Below, piece after piece: positions 34,569-43,384 of a stretch of 64,000 nt of DNA. Below the pieces are notes generated by a model. It was given only the letters and a program-made list of their open reading frames with translations. It searched no databases and was not told the DNA's origin. Positions within the stretch are counted from its first letter, which is position 1. Each line of letters starts with the position of its first letter. The stretch covers positions 108,984-172,983 of the forward strand of contig DAHVCP010000064.1 of NCBI GenBank assembly GCA_027314025.1. Direction: 5' to 3'. This stretch comes from Acidobacteriota bacterium. Its GTDB lineage: Bacteria; Acidobacteriota; Terriglobia; Terriglobales; SCQP01. The position numbers were made by a program, and so were the translations under genes.

Positions 34569-35423
34569 CTAGCGTTGCTCCGCGCTGGGCGGCATTACCG
34601 CCGGATTCAATGAGCCGGAACGAAACCCCTCCAGGTCCAGGGTCACGTAGCGGAACCCCAGGCCTTTGAACACCGCCGTCAGGGCGTCGGCGGATTCCAG
34701 GTTCAACGCCCGTGGCATCTCCTCGCGGGCAATCTCGATGCGGATCAGATCGCCGTGGTCGCGGGCGCGGAACTGGCGGAAGCCCATCCGCCGCAGGGCC
34801 TCCTCGCCGGCTTCAATCCGGCCGAGAACCGCGGGCGTGATGGCGATGCCGTGCAGCACGCGCGACGCCAGGCAGGGCGACGCCGGCCGGTCCCAAACCT
34901 CCAACCCGGCCTGGCGGGCCAGCTCCCGCACCGCGGCTTTCCCCAGGCCCGCCTCCAGCAACGGCGCGCGCACGCGGTGCCGGCGGGCGGCTTCAGCGCC
35001 CGGCCGATAATCGAATTGATCGTCGCGGTTGGCGCCGTAGGCAAGCGCGCGGAAGCGCGGACGGCGATCCAATTCCCGCTCCATCTGCCGGAACAATTCA
35101 TCCTTGCAGAAGAAGCAGCGGTCCGCGCCGTTGCGGGCGTACTCGGCCCGCTCCACCTCGCCGGTGCGAATGGTTTCACAGGCGAACCCATGGCGGTTGG
35201 CGAAGGCGAGCGCCTGCTCGAACTGCGAACGCGCCAAGCTCGCGGAATCGGCGATCAGGGCCAGCATTCCGGACCCGAGTTCCTGATGGGCCACCCAGGC
35301 CAAATACGCCGAGTCCACGCCCCCGGAGTAGGCGATCAGCACCGGGCCTCCGGCCCGCAGCGCCTGCCGCAATCGCTGCTCGGCGCCAGCCCAATCCCCC
35401 GCAAACACCGGGGTTTCTCCCAT
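34569..35423 (-). CDS. larE: ATP-dependent sacrificial sulfur transferase LarE
   Basis: A 284-residue PP-loop ATPase of the LarE family, which makes the nickel-pincer cofactor of lactate racemase and relatives. The PP-loop SGGVDS is at 33-38. RCFFCKDELF at 102-111 is the family motif, and SPCLASR carries C184, the position of the sacrificial sulphur-donating cysteine. ATG 35423 (MGETPVFAG) is the start. No larB or larC is in the window. The kinase gene follows 50 bases downstream. Confidence 0.88.
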   Translation of the reverse strand: MGETPVFAGDWAGAEQRLRQALRAGGPVLIAYSGGVDSAYLAWVAHQELGSGMLALIADSASLARSQFEQALAFANRHGFACETIRTGEVERAEYARNGADRCFFCKDELFRQMERELDRRPRFRALAYGANRDDQFDYRPGAEAARRHRVRAPLLEAGLGKAAVRELARQAGLEVWDRPASPCLASRVLHGIAITPAVLGRIEAGEEALRRMGFRQFRARDHGDLIRIEIAREEMPRALNLESADALTAVFKGLGFRYVTLDLEGFRSGSLNPAVMPPSAEQR

Positions 35424-35499
35424 TTCCTCGCGCGCCGCCACGGTCACGGTCCCTAGCTTACCACCGCCGATCGCGGTCCCTGGCGGGGGCGGGCGGCGG

Positions 35500-35652
35500 A
35501 ATCCCATCGGGGGGCCGCGCCGTTTGCCCGGGGGGCAAAGCAAGCGCGGGGAAGGCCGCGAAACTCCCGGCCCGCCCGCGGCCCTCCGCGCCGCGCCGAT
35601 CAAAGCAGGCTGACCCGCCGCCGGCGGGGCTGGGGCCCGCGCCGATTTCGAT
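35500..35652 (+). repeat. GC-rich intergenic repeat, copy B
   Basis: Two modules match copies C and D: GGGGGGCCGCGCCGTTTGCC ... GGGGAAGGCCGCGAA (35509-35562), and ACCCGCCGCCGGCGGGGCTGGGGCCCGCGCC (35613-35643). The first holds the small hairpin TTTGCCC/GGGCAAA. It lies between the divergent larE and transglycosylase genes. Confidence 0.65.
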
Positions 35653-35757
35653 GAGAGCGGTGAGGGTGACCGCGCGGATTCCTGGCCCCAGGCCTGTACG
35701 CCGGGACGGTGCGTGGCGGCGGGAAGCCCATTTATCCTGACGGGCAACGGTTGCGCG

Positions 35758-36384
35758 ATGAGAATACGGGTGTGCCTGCTGGTATTGGTGTTCAGCTGCG
35801 CCCTGGCGGCCCAGGCCGTCACGGCCATTGGCGCGGGCAGCATCGTGGCCCTGCACACCGCCCATGGCATCGTCTATACGAACCTCGTGCCCACGGCGCG
35901 GCCGCGGCGCGCGCTCCCGCCGCACCCGGCGGAGAAGGCGGCGCCGCCGCCGCAACGCATTCAGCGCCTGCTGCATCAGGCGGCGCGCCGCTACGCGCTC
36001 GATCCCCGGCTGGTGATGGAAGTCGCGCGGCAGGAAAGCGACTTCGATCCGCGTTCGGTGTCCCGCAAAGGGGCGATGGGGGTGATGCAGCTGATGCCCG
36101 CAACGGCCGAGGCGCTCGGCGTACGGCACCCGTTCGACGCGGCGGAAAACATCGCCGCCGGGGCGCGGTATCTGCGGGCGCTGTTGCGGCAGTATCGCGG
36201 CAACGTGCGGCTGAGTTTAGCCGCCTACAATGCCGGCCCTGGGGCCGTGGCGCGCTATGGCGACACCATTCCTCCGTTCCGCGAGACGCGGAGCTATGTG
36301 CGCACGATCACGCGGCGGCTGCGCCAAGACGGCGATCCGGTTGCCCTGTCCGGCCGCTCCTGGGGAAGCGGCCGCAGCGAATAG
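35758..36384 (+). CDS. Lytic transglycosylase (SLT domain)
   Basis: A 208-residue exported muramidase-like enzyme cleaving peptidoglycan with 1,6-anhydro product. Signal peptide at 1-22 (VCLLVLVFSCALAAQA) from ATG 35758. The SLT domain (about 65-185) has ARQESDFDPRSVSRKGAMGV with the catalytic Glu in QES, then MQLMPATAEALGV, IAAGARYLRALL and AAYNAGPGAV, all typical of family 1 transglycosylases. It precedes an amidase gene by 116 bases, forming a cell-wall remodelling pair. Confidence 0.92.
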   Translation: MRIRVCLLVLVFSCALAAQAVTAIGAGSIVALHTAHGIVYTNLVPTARPRRALPPHPAEKAAPPPQRIQRLLHQAARRYALDPRLVMEVARQESDFDPRSVSRKGAMGVMQLMPATAEALGVRHPFDAAENIAAGARYLRALLRQYRGNVRLSLAAYNAGPGAVARYGDTIPPFRETRSYVRTITRRLRQDGDPVALSGRSWGSGRSE

Positions 36385-36500
36385 CCGCCGTTCGAGGGAA
36401 GCCTGGCACGCAGCCTGGACCGCCAATTCCGGTTGCCGCTACCGGCGGCCGGGAGGTACATTGGTTATGCTCTGGAGTTTTTCTCTCGGCCCGTGCAGCG

Positions 36501-38333
36501 GTGGGACGATTACGCAATTTTCTTGCTGTTTCGCTTGCGGTAGCGGCGTTCGGCGCGGGGGCGGCTGCCGCGCCGCCGCCGACGCGCGCTCAGTTATTGG
36601 ACCGCGCTCACGCGATGCATCAGGCGCTGGAGCGGATTCCCGTCCGCGAGCGCCGGCCGGCGCAGTATGAAGCGATCGCCGATGTGCTGACGGCGGTCTG
36701 GCGGCGGCCCGAGCGCGTGCCGCCCAGCCAAGACATTACCCCCACGCCGGCCGAGGAAGCGCTGTTTGCCGACGGCGGGCTGCACATCGCCCTGGCGCAA
36801 GACCTGCGCGATCCCGTTGGGTGGCGCGAGGCGGCCTTTGATTTCAGCCGGCTGCTTCGCCGCTTTCCCGGCACGTGGTACCGCCGAAACGCGGAGTGGG
36901 CGCTGGCGCAGATTGAGTGGTTTCACCTCGGCGCGCGGGGGCAGGCGCGCCGCCATCTGGCGGATTTTCTCCGCCGCTATCCCGCCGACCCGCGCGCGGC
37001 CTACGCCCAGCGGCAGTTGCGCGGGCTGCGGGTCGGGCCGCCGCAGTTGTTGCCCTCGGCGGCGGGGGAAACCGCGGCGCGAGCGCCCGCGCCGGCCCCG
37101 GTGCGTTCCGCTCCCCGCGCGCCGGCCGCCCCTGCCGCCGCGGAGCCCGCCGCGCCGCAGGCGCCCACCCCGTCCGCCCCGGCCGCGGCGGTGGATGTCA
37201 CCAGTTTGGAATGGCATGCCGAACCGCATGGGCTGACGCTGGTAATCGGTTTGAGCGGCCGTCCGCGGATGGGCCGCGGCGTGGTCCAGCAAACCCACGC
37301 CGTCTATTTCGACTTCGCCGGCGCGCATTTCGCCGCGGGCATGGCCAATCGCTTCATTCACCTCAGCAATCCGCTGGTCAGTGAAATTGAACTGGCGCGG
37401 TTCGAACCCGGCGTCATCCGCCTGGCGCTGCATGAGCGCGGCGACGCGCAGGCGGTGGCCATGTATTTCCCCAACCCCTCGCGGATGGTGATTTCGCTGC
37501 AGCCGGGGACGGCGCCGCCGGCGACGCGCCGGTCGCTGGCGCGGGTACGCAGCCTTCCCGCGCCGCCCCTGCGCGTCGCCCGGGCGCCCCGGCCATTGCC
37601 GGACGGCCGGCAAGACCTGAGCCGCGCGCTGGGTTTGAAAGTGCGCCGCATCGTCATTGACGCCGGCCACGGAGGCTTCGACACCGGCGCCATCGGACCG
37701 AATGGGCTGGACGAAAAAACGGTGACGCTCAGCGTGGCGCTGCGCCTGGGACGCCTGCTGCAACAGCGGCTGGGCGAGCAGGTGATCTACACGCGAACCA
37801 CCGACGTCTTCGTGCCGCTGCAAGAACGAACGGAGATCGCCAACAAGGCGCATGCCGACTTGTTCATTTCCATTCACGCCAATGCGAACCTGTCGCCCGA
37901 CGTGACCGGCGTGGCGGCCTATTATCTGAACCTGACGCGCAATCCACGGGCCCTGGAGGTGGCGGCGCGGGAGAACGAGACCACCCAGCTGGGCGATCAC
38001 GCGCTCCACCACCTGCTGGATTCCATCGCGCAAAACGACAAACGGCAGGAGTCCGCCGCCTTTTGCCGCGACATTGATCTCAGCCTGGCGCATGGCTTGG
38101 ACGAGGTGAACCTGGGAGTGAAGAGCGCGCCGTTCATCGTGCTCATCGGGGCGCGCATGCCTTCCGTGCTGGCGGAAGTCTCGTTTCTGAGCAATCCTCA
38201 TTACGCGCGCTTGCTGGCCGAGCCCAGTTACCGCCAGCGCATCGCCGTGGCGCTCTATCACGGCATCGCCCGCTATATTCATTCCCTGGGCGGAGTGCAG
38301 CCGGCGCCGTCGCCGGCGCTGGCGGGCCGGTAA
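36501..38333 (+). CDS. N-acetylmuramoyl-L-alanine amidase with AMIN domain (AmiC-type)
   Basis: A 610-residue secreted amidase. GTG 36501 gives a plain signal peptide (LAVSLAVAAFGAGAAAA). Residues 26-180 are helical and TPR-like, then an Ala/Pro linker (187-230), an AMIN domain (233-336) for septal peptidoglycan binding, and Amidase_3 (382-595). Zinc ligands H390 (DAGHGG), E405 (LDEKT) and H459 (SIHAN) and catalytic E559 (LAEVSFLSN) are all there. The inserted helix around 500-535 is the usual auto-inhibitory region. It would split daughter cells at division. No strong ribosome site; the start is set by the signal peptide. Confidence 0.92.
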   Translation: MGRLRNFLAVSLAVAAFGAGAAAAPPPTRAQLLDRAHAMHQALERIPVRERRPAQYEAIADVLTAVWRRPERVPPSQDITPTPAEEALFADGGLHIALAQDLRDPVGWREAAFDFSRLLRRFPGTWYRRNAEWALAQIEWFHLGARGQARRHLADFLRRYPADPRAAYAQRQLRGLRVGPPQLLPSAAGETAARAPAPAPVRSAPRAPAAPAAAEPAAPQAPTPSAPAAAVDVTSLEWHAEPHGLTLVIGLSGRPRMGRGVVQQTHAVYFDFAGAHFAAGMANRFIHLSNPLVSEIELARFEPGVIRLALHERGDAQAVAMYFPNPSRMVISLQPGTAPPATRRSLARVRSLPAPPLRVARAPRPLPDGRQDLSRALGLKVRRIVIDAGHGGFDTGAIGPNGLDEKTVTLSVALRLGRLLQQRLGEQVIYTRTTDVFVPLQERTEIANKAHADLFISIHANANLSPDVTGVAAYYLNLTRNPRALEVAARENETTQLGDHALHHLLDSIAQNDKRQESAAFCRDIDLSLAHGLDEVNLGVKSAPFIVLIGARMPSVLAEVSFLSNPHYARLLAEPSYRQRIAVALYHGIARYIHSLGGVQPAPSPALAGR

Positions 38334-38374
38334 CAGCCGCGGGGTACAATCGTAGGTTCCCGAGGAGGCAAGTC

Positions 38375-39535
38375 TTGCAAGCTGCGGTGATTTCCGCCGA
38401 GTGGGCGCCGCGCCCGGATTATCCCCTGAGCGAAGAAGAACGGCGCACGCGCACCGCGCGCGTAGGCTCCTCGGTGTGGAAGCATCCCCAAGTGGCGGTG
38501 CAAGAGCTGCCCGACCCGGTCTGCGGTCCGGAGGACGCGGTGGTGCGGGTGGCCGCGGCGGGGTTGTGCGGCTCCGACCTGCACTTTTTCGAGACCGACG
38601 CGGACGGATACATGCATTACCCCGGCTTGGCGCGGTTTCCCAGCGTGCCCGGCCACGAGGTTGCCGGGGAAGTGGCGGCGGTGGGGGAGCGGGTGCAGCA
38701 CCTGCGGCGCGGCGATCTGGTCTGCCTGGACGACATGGTGTGTTGCGGCGCCTGCGAGGCGTGCCGCCGCGGGTTCCCCAACCAATGCGAACACCTGGAG
38801 GACGTCGGCTTCACGATGAACGGCGGCTGCGCCGAGCTGTTGCGCGTGCCGGCGCGCAATTTGTGGAGCATTAACTCCTTGCGGGCGCGCTACGGCGGCA
38901 AGGAACAGGTGTTGGAGGCGGGGGCGGTTATTGAGCCGTTCACGGTGGCGTACAACGCGCTCTTCGAATGCGCCGGACGGATCAAACCCGGCGCCTTCGC
39001 CGCCGTCTACGGGGCCGGCGCGATTGGGTTGGCCGCGGTGCAGCTGTTGCGCGCCAGCGGGGGGGCGCAGATCGCGGTGTTTGAGCACCACGCGCAGCGG
39101 CGCGAATTGGCCTTGCGTTTTGGGGCGCACCACGCCTTTCCCGCCAACGGCGCCCAGCCGGCGCGGGCGGTGTTGCGCGAGCTGACCGGCGGGGCCGGCG
39201 CCGACGTGCAAGTGGAAGCGGCCGGCGCCTTCCGCCACACCATGCCGGAGATGGAAGCCGCGGCCGCCACGGGAGGCCAGATCATCATCATCGGGCGCGA
39301 CCGGAACCCCGCGGCCGTGCAGTTGGAGCATTTGCAAGTGAAGAAGGCGAACATCATCGCCGCCATGGGCAACACCGGCCATGGCACCTATCCGAACGTG
39401 ATTCGCATGATCGCCGCGGGCTTGCTGGATCCCACGCCGATGATCACCCACCGCTTCGCGCTGCGGGATTTTGCCGGCGCCCTGGCGCAGGCGCAGACGC
39501 GGCAAGGCGGCAAGGTGCTGGTCAAGATCGGTTAG
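38375..39535 (+). CDS. Zinc-dependent dehydrogenase, scyllo-inosose 3-dehydrogenase-like
   Basis: A 386-residue medium-chain dehydrogenase. Catalytic zinc ligands C65 (CGSDLH) and H94/E95 (GHE); structural zinc ligands C124, C127, C130, C138; NAD fold YGAGAIGLAAVQLL near 214-227. The run TDADGYMHYPGL before the GHE motif and FPNQCEHLEDVGF resemble scyllo-inosose 3-dehydrogenases of inositol catabolism. Substrate is inferred. The start is TTG 38375, six bases after a perfect AGGAGG, which decides it. Confidence 0.87.
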   Translation: MQAAVISAEWAPRPDYPLSEEERRTRTARVGSSVWKHPQVAVQELPDPVCGPEDAVVRVAAAGLCGSDLHFFETDADGYMHYPGLARFPSVPGHEVAGEVAAVGERVQHLRRGDLVCLDDMVCCGACEACRRGFPNQCEHLEDVGFTMNGGCAELLRVPARNLWSINSLRARYGGKEQVLEAGAVIEPFTVAYNALFECAGRIKPGAFAAVYGAGAIGLAAVQLLRASGGAQIAVFEHHAQRRELALRFGAHHAFPANGAQPARAVLRELTGGAGADVQVEAAGAFRHTMPEMEAAAATGGQIIIIGRDRNPAAVQLEHLQVKKANIIAAMGNTGHGTYPNVIRMIAAGLLDPTPMITHRFALRDFAGALAQAQTRQGGKVLVKIG

Positions 39536-39586
39536 CCGCCCGGGCGCGCGGCGCCCGCGCCCGCAAGCCGCGGATACAATTAGGAG

Positions 39587-40558
39587 GTGGCGGTATGGCG
39601 GCGCACGCTCCTCCTCTGTTGTCTGTCGGCGGTAGTGGCCGCGCCCGGCGCGGCCCAGGCCGTGCCCGGGCCTCCGGGGTGGAAACGGGCCGGCGATAAA
39701 ACCTATTCCCAGGCGCCCTGGGCCTTGGCGCCGCGCCTGGCGGCGGCGATGCGGGAGTATGGGCTGGAACTGCGCTCGGCGGCTACGTTTCGCCGCGCGG
39801 GGCGCGCCGTTCGCCTGCAAGTCTGGACATTCGCCGATTCCCGCGGCGCCTATGGAGCGGAGTCTTTTCTGCGCGCCGTCCGTGCTCCGGGCCGGTTCAT
39901 GGCCCGGCAGCGCTGGGTGCTGCGGGCGCAAGGTCCGCTGCCCCCGAACGCTTGGCGCCTCTGGGCGCGGAAAGTGGCGGGAGGCGCTCCAGCGCCGTTA
40001 CCGTTGCTGTGGCAGCAATTGCCCCAGCGCCATCAGGTAGCCCAGTCGGTGGGATTCGCCGAGGGCCCGGCGGGATTGGCCGCACTGGCGCCCTGGCTGC
40101 CGTCCCCAGCGGTGAACTTCGCCATGGAACCGCTCATCGCCACGGCGCGGTATCGCCTGCGTGGCGCCGACGGGCGCGCCGTCAGCGGGCAGCTGGCGAT
40201 CTTGTCCTACCCGACGCTGCAGATCGCCGCGGCGCAACTTCGGCCCATCCGCGCGGCCGCCACGATGGCGCGGCGTTCGGGCCCGCTCGTGATCGCGTGG
40301 CAGGGCGCCGATGTTCCCGCGGCCCGCGCCGTGTTCGGCACGGTCCACTACCGGGCCATCGTCACCTTTAGCCCGGCGATCGGCGTGGGATCGCTGCCGG
40401 GGCTGATCCTGACGATCTTCGTGCTGATTGGATTTATCGCCGGGGTGTGTTTGGCGGCGGGTTTGTTTGCCGGCGGGGTGCGCGTGCTGCTCGCCAAGTG
40501 GTTTCCGCGCCGGTTCGCGCTGCACCCGGACCGCTTGATCCGGCTGAAGCTGCAATAA
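39587..40558 (+). CDS. Exported membrane protein, DUF6599-like
   Basis: A 323-residue protein with a signal peptide (TLLLCCLSAVVAAPGAAQA), a periplasmic region with AYGAESFLRAVRAPGRFMARQRWVLRAQG, similar to the YGA-type segment of DUF6599 proteins, and one C-terminal membrane helix at about 268-292 (LILTIFVLIGFIAGVCLAAGLFAGG). The tail is cytoplasmic and basic. Start: GTG 39587 overlaps the Shine-Dalgarno AGGAGG (39582-39587), too close to serve it; the ATG properly spaced (39595) is out of frame. The true start is unsettled. Function unknown. Confidence 0.65.
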   Translation: MAVWRRTLLLCCLSAVVAAPGAAQAVPGPPGWKRAGDKTYSQAPWALAPRLAAAMREYGLELRSAATFRRAGRAVRLQVWTFADSRGAYGAESFLRAVRAPGRFMARQRWVLRAQGPLPPNAWRLWARKVAGGAPAPLPLLWQQLPQRHQVAQSVGFAEGPAGLAALAPWLPSPAVNFAMEPLIATARYRLRGADGRAVSGQLAILSYPTLQIAAAQLRPIRAAATMARRSGPLVIAWQGADVPAARAVFGTVHYRAIVTFSPAIGVGSLPGLILTIFVLIGFIAGVCLAAGLFAGGVRVLLAKWFPRRFALHPDRLIRLKLQ

Positions 40559-40561
40559 AAA

Positions 40562-40593
40562 CGAAGTGCCCATCCTTGCGGATGGGCACTTCG
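40562..40593 (+). terminator. Perfect 14-bp hairpin after the DUF6599-like gene
   Basis: CGAAGTGCCCATCC (40562-40575), loop TTGC, and GGATGGGCACTTCG (40580-40593) form a perfect stem three bases after the upstream stop codon. No T-run follows on either strand (AAAA precedes it, so on the minus strand TTTT follows it). It probably terminates or protects the transcript end. Confidence 0.6.
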
Positions 40594-40843
40594 ATGGAGA
40601 ATAGCTTCGAAGACCCAGGCCAGAAGAACCACTGGCGGCAAAACTACGCTGCCGCGAATACCCCTTGCCAGCACCGCGGTGCCCCGAAACCTTCGATGGG
40701 CAAAATCTTAAAAGCAGCCGGGAAACGGTGTCAAGGTGAATCTTGACCTAGGAAGATTTTGCAAACATAATGTTTTCAATAAGTTACGCTCCAGCCGGGG
40801 GCGCAAATGAGTGTTAAACTGCCGGTAGCACCCCGTAAACCCC
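40594..40843. other. AT-richer leader with nested inverted repeats upstream of moxR
   Basis: This gap is less GC-rich than its surroundings. GCAAAATCTT (40700-40709) pairs exactly with AAGATTTTGC (40753-40762). Between them, GTCAAG/CTTGAC (40730-40747) forms an inner stem. TTGCAA and TAATGT/AATAAG motifs follow and look promoter-like. A 50-codon frame at 40594 has no features. The structure may be a regulatory leader or small RNA for the MoxR gene. Confidence 0.4.
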
Positions 40844-41824
40844 GTGCCGACCACTGAACGCCTGGCCCCGATTTCCCGCTTGGAAGCATCCCTGCGGAGC
40901 GTCATTCGCACCCCGGCTGCGTCCGCATCCGCCGCCACGCACGGCGACGACGCCGTGCGCATGGCGCTGATCGCGCTGGTGGCGAATGGGCACATCCTGA
41001 TCGAGGACGTGCCTGGGGTGGGCAAGACGACCTTGGCGCAAGCGCTGGCCCGTTCGCTGGATTGCACGCTGCAGCGGATCCAGTTCACCAGCGACCTGCT
41101 GCCCAGCGACGTGACCGGCATCAGCGTCTATAACCAAGCCAGCCAGCGGTTCGAGTTCAAGCGCGGACCCATTTTCGCCCACATCATTGTCGCCGATGAA
41201 ATCAACCGCACCACGCCGAAAACGCAGTCGGCGCTGCTGGAGGCGATGAACGAACGGCAGGTGACCGCCGACGGCGAGACCCATCCGCTGCCCACCCCGT
41301 TTCTGGTGGTGGCGACGCAGAATCCGATCGAGCACCAGGGCACCTATCCGCTGCCCGAGAGCCAATTGGACCGATTTCTGCTGCGCATCCGCATGGGGTA
41401 TCCAACCTCCGCGGACGAGAAGGCCATCCTGCGCGGCGATGCCGGCGCCGAGCGTCTGGCGGGAATTCAAACCATTGCCAACGGCGAAGAGGTGCTGGCG
41501 TGGCAGGCGGCGGCGCGGCAGGTGCGGGTGGAGGAATCGCTGCTGGATTACGCCTTGGCGCTGGCGCGGGCAACGCGGGAGCATCCGTCCCTGGCGCTGG
41601 GCGTCAGCCCACGGGGCGCGCTGATGCTGCATCGGGCGGCGCAGGCGCGGGCCTGGATTGAGGGGCGCGGGTACTGCACGCCGGACGACATCAAGCGGCT
41701 GACGGTGCCGGTACTGGCGCACCGGGTGGCGCTCAAGCCCAGCGTCGCGCACTGGGAACGGCGCTCGGAACAAGCCGACGCGCTATTGGCGCAGATCGCA
41801 AATACCGTGCCGGTCCCCGAGTAG
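40844..41824 (+). CDS. MoxR-family AAA ATPase
   Basis: A 326-residue MoxR chaperone-like ATPase. Walker A VPGVGKTT at 56-63, Walker B IVADEINR near 113-121, then TTPKTQSALLEAMNERQVT and sensor 1 VVATQNPIEHQGTYPLPESQLDRF, which are diagnostic for MoxR. The C-terminal lid is complete. MoxR usually sits with a DUF58 and VWA-domain gene; here it stands alone, followed by a gene on the other strand. Start is GTG 40844. Confidence 0.93.
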   Translation: MPTTERLAPISRLEASLRSVIRTPAASASAATHGDDAVRMALIALVANGHILIEDVPGVGKTTLAQALARSLDCTLQRIQFTSDLLPSDVTGISVYNQASQRFEFKRGPIFAHIIVADEINRTTPKTQSALLEAMNERQVTADGETHPLPTPFLVVATQNPIEHQGTYPLPESQLDRFLLRIRMGYPTSADEKAILRGDAGAERLAGIQTIANGEEVLAWQAAARQVRVEESLLDYALALARATREHPSLALGVSPRGALMLHRAAQARAWIEGRGYCTPDDIKRLTVPVLAHRVALKPSVAHWERRSEQADALLAQIANTVPVPE

Positions 41825-41929
41825 GCGCCCGCAGGTTTCGGTCCGGAGGGCGGCAGGCGGGCGGACGACCGGTTCGTTGCCGGCAGCGGTCTTTGCGGCG
41901 CCGGCGACCGCAGGCGGCGGAGACAAAAA

Positions 41930-41960
41930 CGGCGCGGACGCTCGCTCGCGTCCCGCGCCG
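41930..41960 (-). terminator. Rho-independent terminator of the Gln-rich protein gene
   Basis: On the minus strand CGGCGCGGGACGC pairs with GCGTCCGCGCCG across a GAGCGA loop, with one bulged base, and is followed directly by TTTTTGTCT. It lies 26 bases beyond the stop codon at 41987. Confidence 0.8.
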
Positions 41961-41986
41961 CAGATGCGCATCCGTCCGACCGGGTG

Positions 41987-42514
41987 CTAATTCAGCGAGG
42001 GTGGGGTTCCGCCGCCGCCGCCGCACGAACTGCTGACGGTTTTGATTTTCTCGACGTCCAGGCTTTGCTGGCCGCCGGCCTGCCCCGCCGGAGTCCCGGC
42101 CGCGCCGGCGCTGCTCGGAGTGCCGGTGACGGTGACGGTATGGCCGACGTGCTTGGACAGGTCAACGTTGCTGCTGGTCAGCTCCCAGGTTTGATTGCTG
42201 GAGGAGTCGGTCAGTGAATACTGGCCGGCGCCGGTGCTTTCCAGGCAGCCCGTGGCCGAGACCTTGCCGCCGGACATGCCCTGTTGCTGGTTTTCCTGCC
42301 CGGCTTGCTCGCCGGGTTGCGCGCTGGGCTGCTGTTCCTGCTGCTCCGCGCCGGGCTGCTGCTGGTTTTGGTTGGGTTGCGCTTGCTGCTGCTCTCCCTG
42401 CTGTTGACCCTGCTGTCCGGTGTCCTGGCCCCACGCCGGGGTCATCGCGGCGAACAGGCCCATGGCCACCAGCATCGTCAGTGTCGCTAGCAGTTGATTC
42501 ATTCTCTTATGCAT
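41987..42514 (-). CDS. Secreted Gln-rich protein with DUF5818-like domain
   Basis: A 175-residue exported protein. ATG 42514 follows GAGGAGG with good spacing, and a signal peptide runs to about residue 29 (LTMLVAMGLFAAMTPAWG). Residues 30-80 are a low-complexity linker of Gln, Gly and Glu. The rest, GCLESTGAGQYSLTD then VDLSKHVGHTVTVTGT, is the small beta barrel pattern of DUF5818-like proteins of Acidobacteriota. C-terminal Cys in SSSCGGGG. Envelope role unknown. A terminator follows. Confidence 0.8.
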   Translation of the reverse strand: MHKRMNQLLATLTMLVAMGLFAAMTPAWGQDTGQQGQQQGEQQQAQPNQNQQQPGAEQQEQQPSAQPGEQAGQENQQQGMSGGKVSATGCLESTGAGQYSLTDSSSNQTWELTSSNVDLSKHVGHTVTVTGTPSSAGAAGTPAGQAGGQQSLDVEKIKTVSSSCGGGGGTPPSLN

Positions 42515-43036
42515 TTGCGATCCTCCTCGGATAAGCGCCGCTGGCCGGACCCAGAACCCTTCCTGGGAGCATGCCAGGCACGCTTTAGTTGGGTGATGCC
42601 ATGCGCGGGCCGGAGGTTGGGCCAGAACCAACGTTGGCGACGGTGCGCACTGCCTGGGTAGGTTGCATCCCATGAACTCCATGGACGCGCGCAGGGTCAT
42701 TCCCCTTACGACGAACCGGCGCGACTTGCAGGACCGAGGGTGAAACTCCGCCACGATCCTGTGTCCTAACCTTTCGGAGCAAGCCGGTGGCCAAAGGCGA
42801 GGGATCGCGCGCCGCCCCCGTTTTCGGCCCGCCGCTGGGGAAGGAGAAAGAACGGCGACTCGCGCCTGGGCGAACGGCGCGAACATTGCGCCGAACGCCG
42901 GCAGTTCTTGCGTACCGTATCCCGCGAGGGCAGCTAAGACCACTCGCTTAGTGGTGGGCGGAAAGCCAGTTGGGAATGGACCAGGCGGGATTCGCGGCCA
43001 GGTTGGGTGTAGGGTAAGAACACGGGAGGCCGAGTG
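42515..43036. other. Gene-free gap between divergent genes
   Basis: About 520 bases without a convincing frame; the open frames have biased composition and no family resemblance. It must contain the promoters of the Gln-rich protein gene and the pterin dehydratase gene. I see only short, imperfect hairpins and no recognised RNA. Confidence 0.5.
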
Positions 43037-43378
43037 ATGGCGGATTTAGCGCAGAGAAGTTGCGTTCCTTGCCGCGGTGGAGCACCACCGCTGAGCGGGG
43101 CCGAGCTGGAGCGATTGCAGCAGCAGCTTCCGGCTTGGACGGTGCAGCGGGGCCATGATTTACAGCGGGATTACCGCTTTCCCGACTTTGCCAGCGCCCT
43201 GGCCTTCGTCAACCAGATCGGCGCGATCGCCGAGCAGGAAGGACACCACCCCGACATCGAGCTGGGGTGGGGACATGTCGGCGTACGGACGTTCACCCAC
43301 AAGATAGATGGGCTGACGGAAAGCGATTTTATCTTGGCGGCCAAAATCGAGCAGGCGCACGCCGGGCTGGTGCGATAG
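43037..43378 (+). CDS. phhB: Pterin-4a-carbinolamine dehydratase
   Basis: A 113-residue PCD/DCoH-fold enzyme that dehydrates 4a-hydroxytetrahydropterin, recycling the cofactor of aromatic hydroxylases or acting in molybdopterin-related pathways. EQEGHHPDIELGWGHVGVRT contains the active-site His pair and the second His, and THKIDGLTESDFILAAKIE ends the family pattern. ATG 43037 lies 9 bases after GGGAGG; a GTG at 43034 is also in frame. An N-terminal Cys pair (CVPC) is unusual. No phenylalanine hydroxylase is nearby. Confidence 0.9.
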   Translation: MADLAQRSCVPCRGGAPPLSGAELERLQQQLPAWTVQRGHDLQRDYRFPDFASALAFVNQIGAIAEQEGHHPDIELGWGHVGVRTFTHKIDGLTESDFILAAKIEQAHAGLVR

Positions 43379-43384
43379 AGGGGG

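Noticed and set aside
36594..38282. 562-codon minus-strand frame over the amidase
   Set aside because: Shadow of the amidase gene, rich in Arg/Gly/Val with no recognisable fold.
38279..39931. 550-codon minus-strand frame over the zinc dehydrogenase
   Set aside because: Low-complexity His/Arg/Gly/Pro composition, no motifs; the plus strand has all dehydrogenase residues.
40594..40746. 50-codon frame after the 14-bp hairpin
   Set aside because: No ribosome site, no similarity, and it crosses one arm of the inverted repeat structure.
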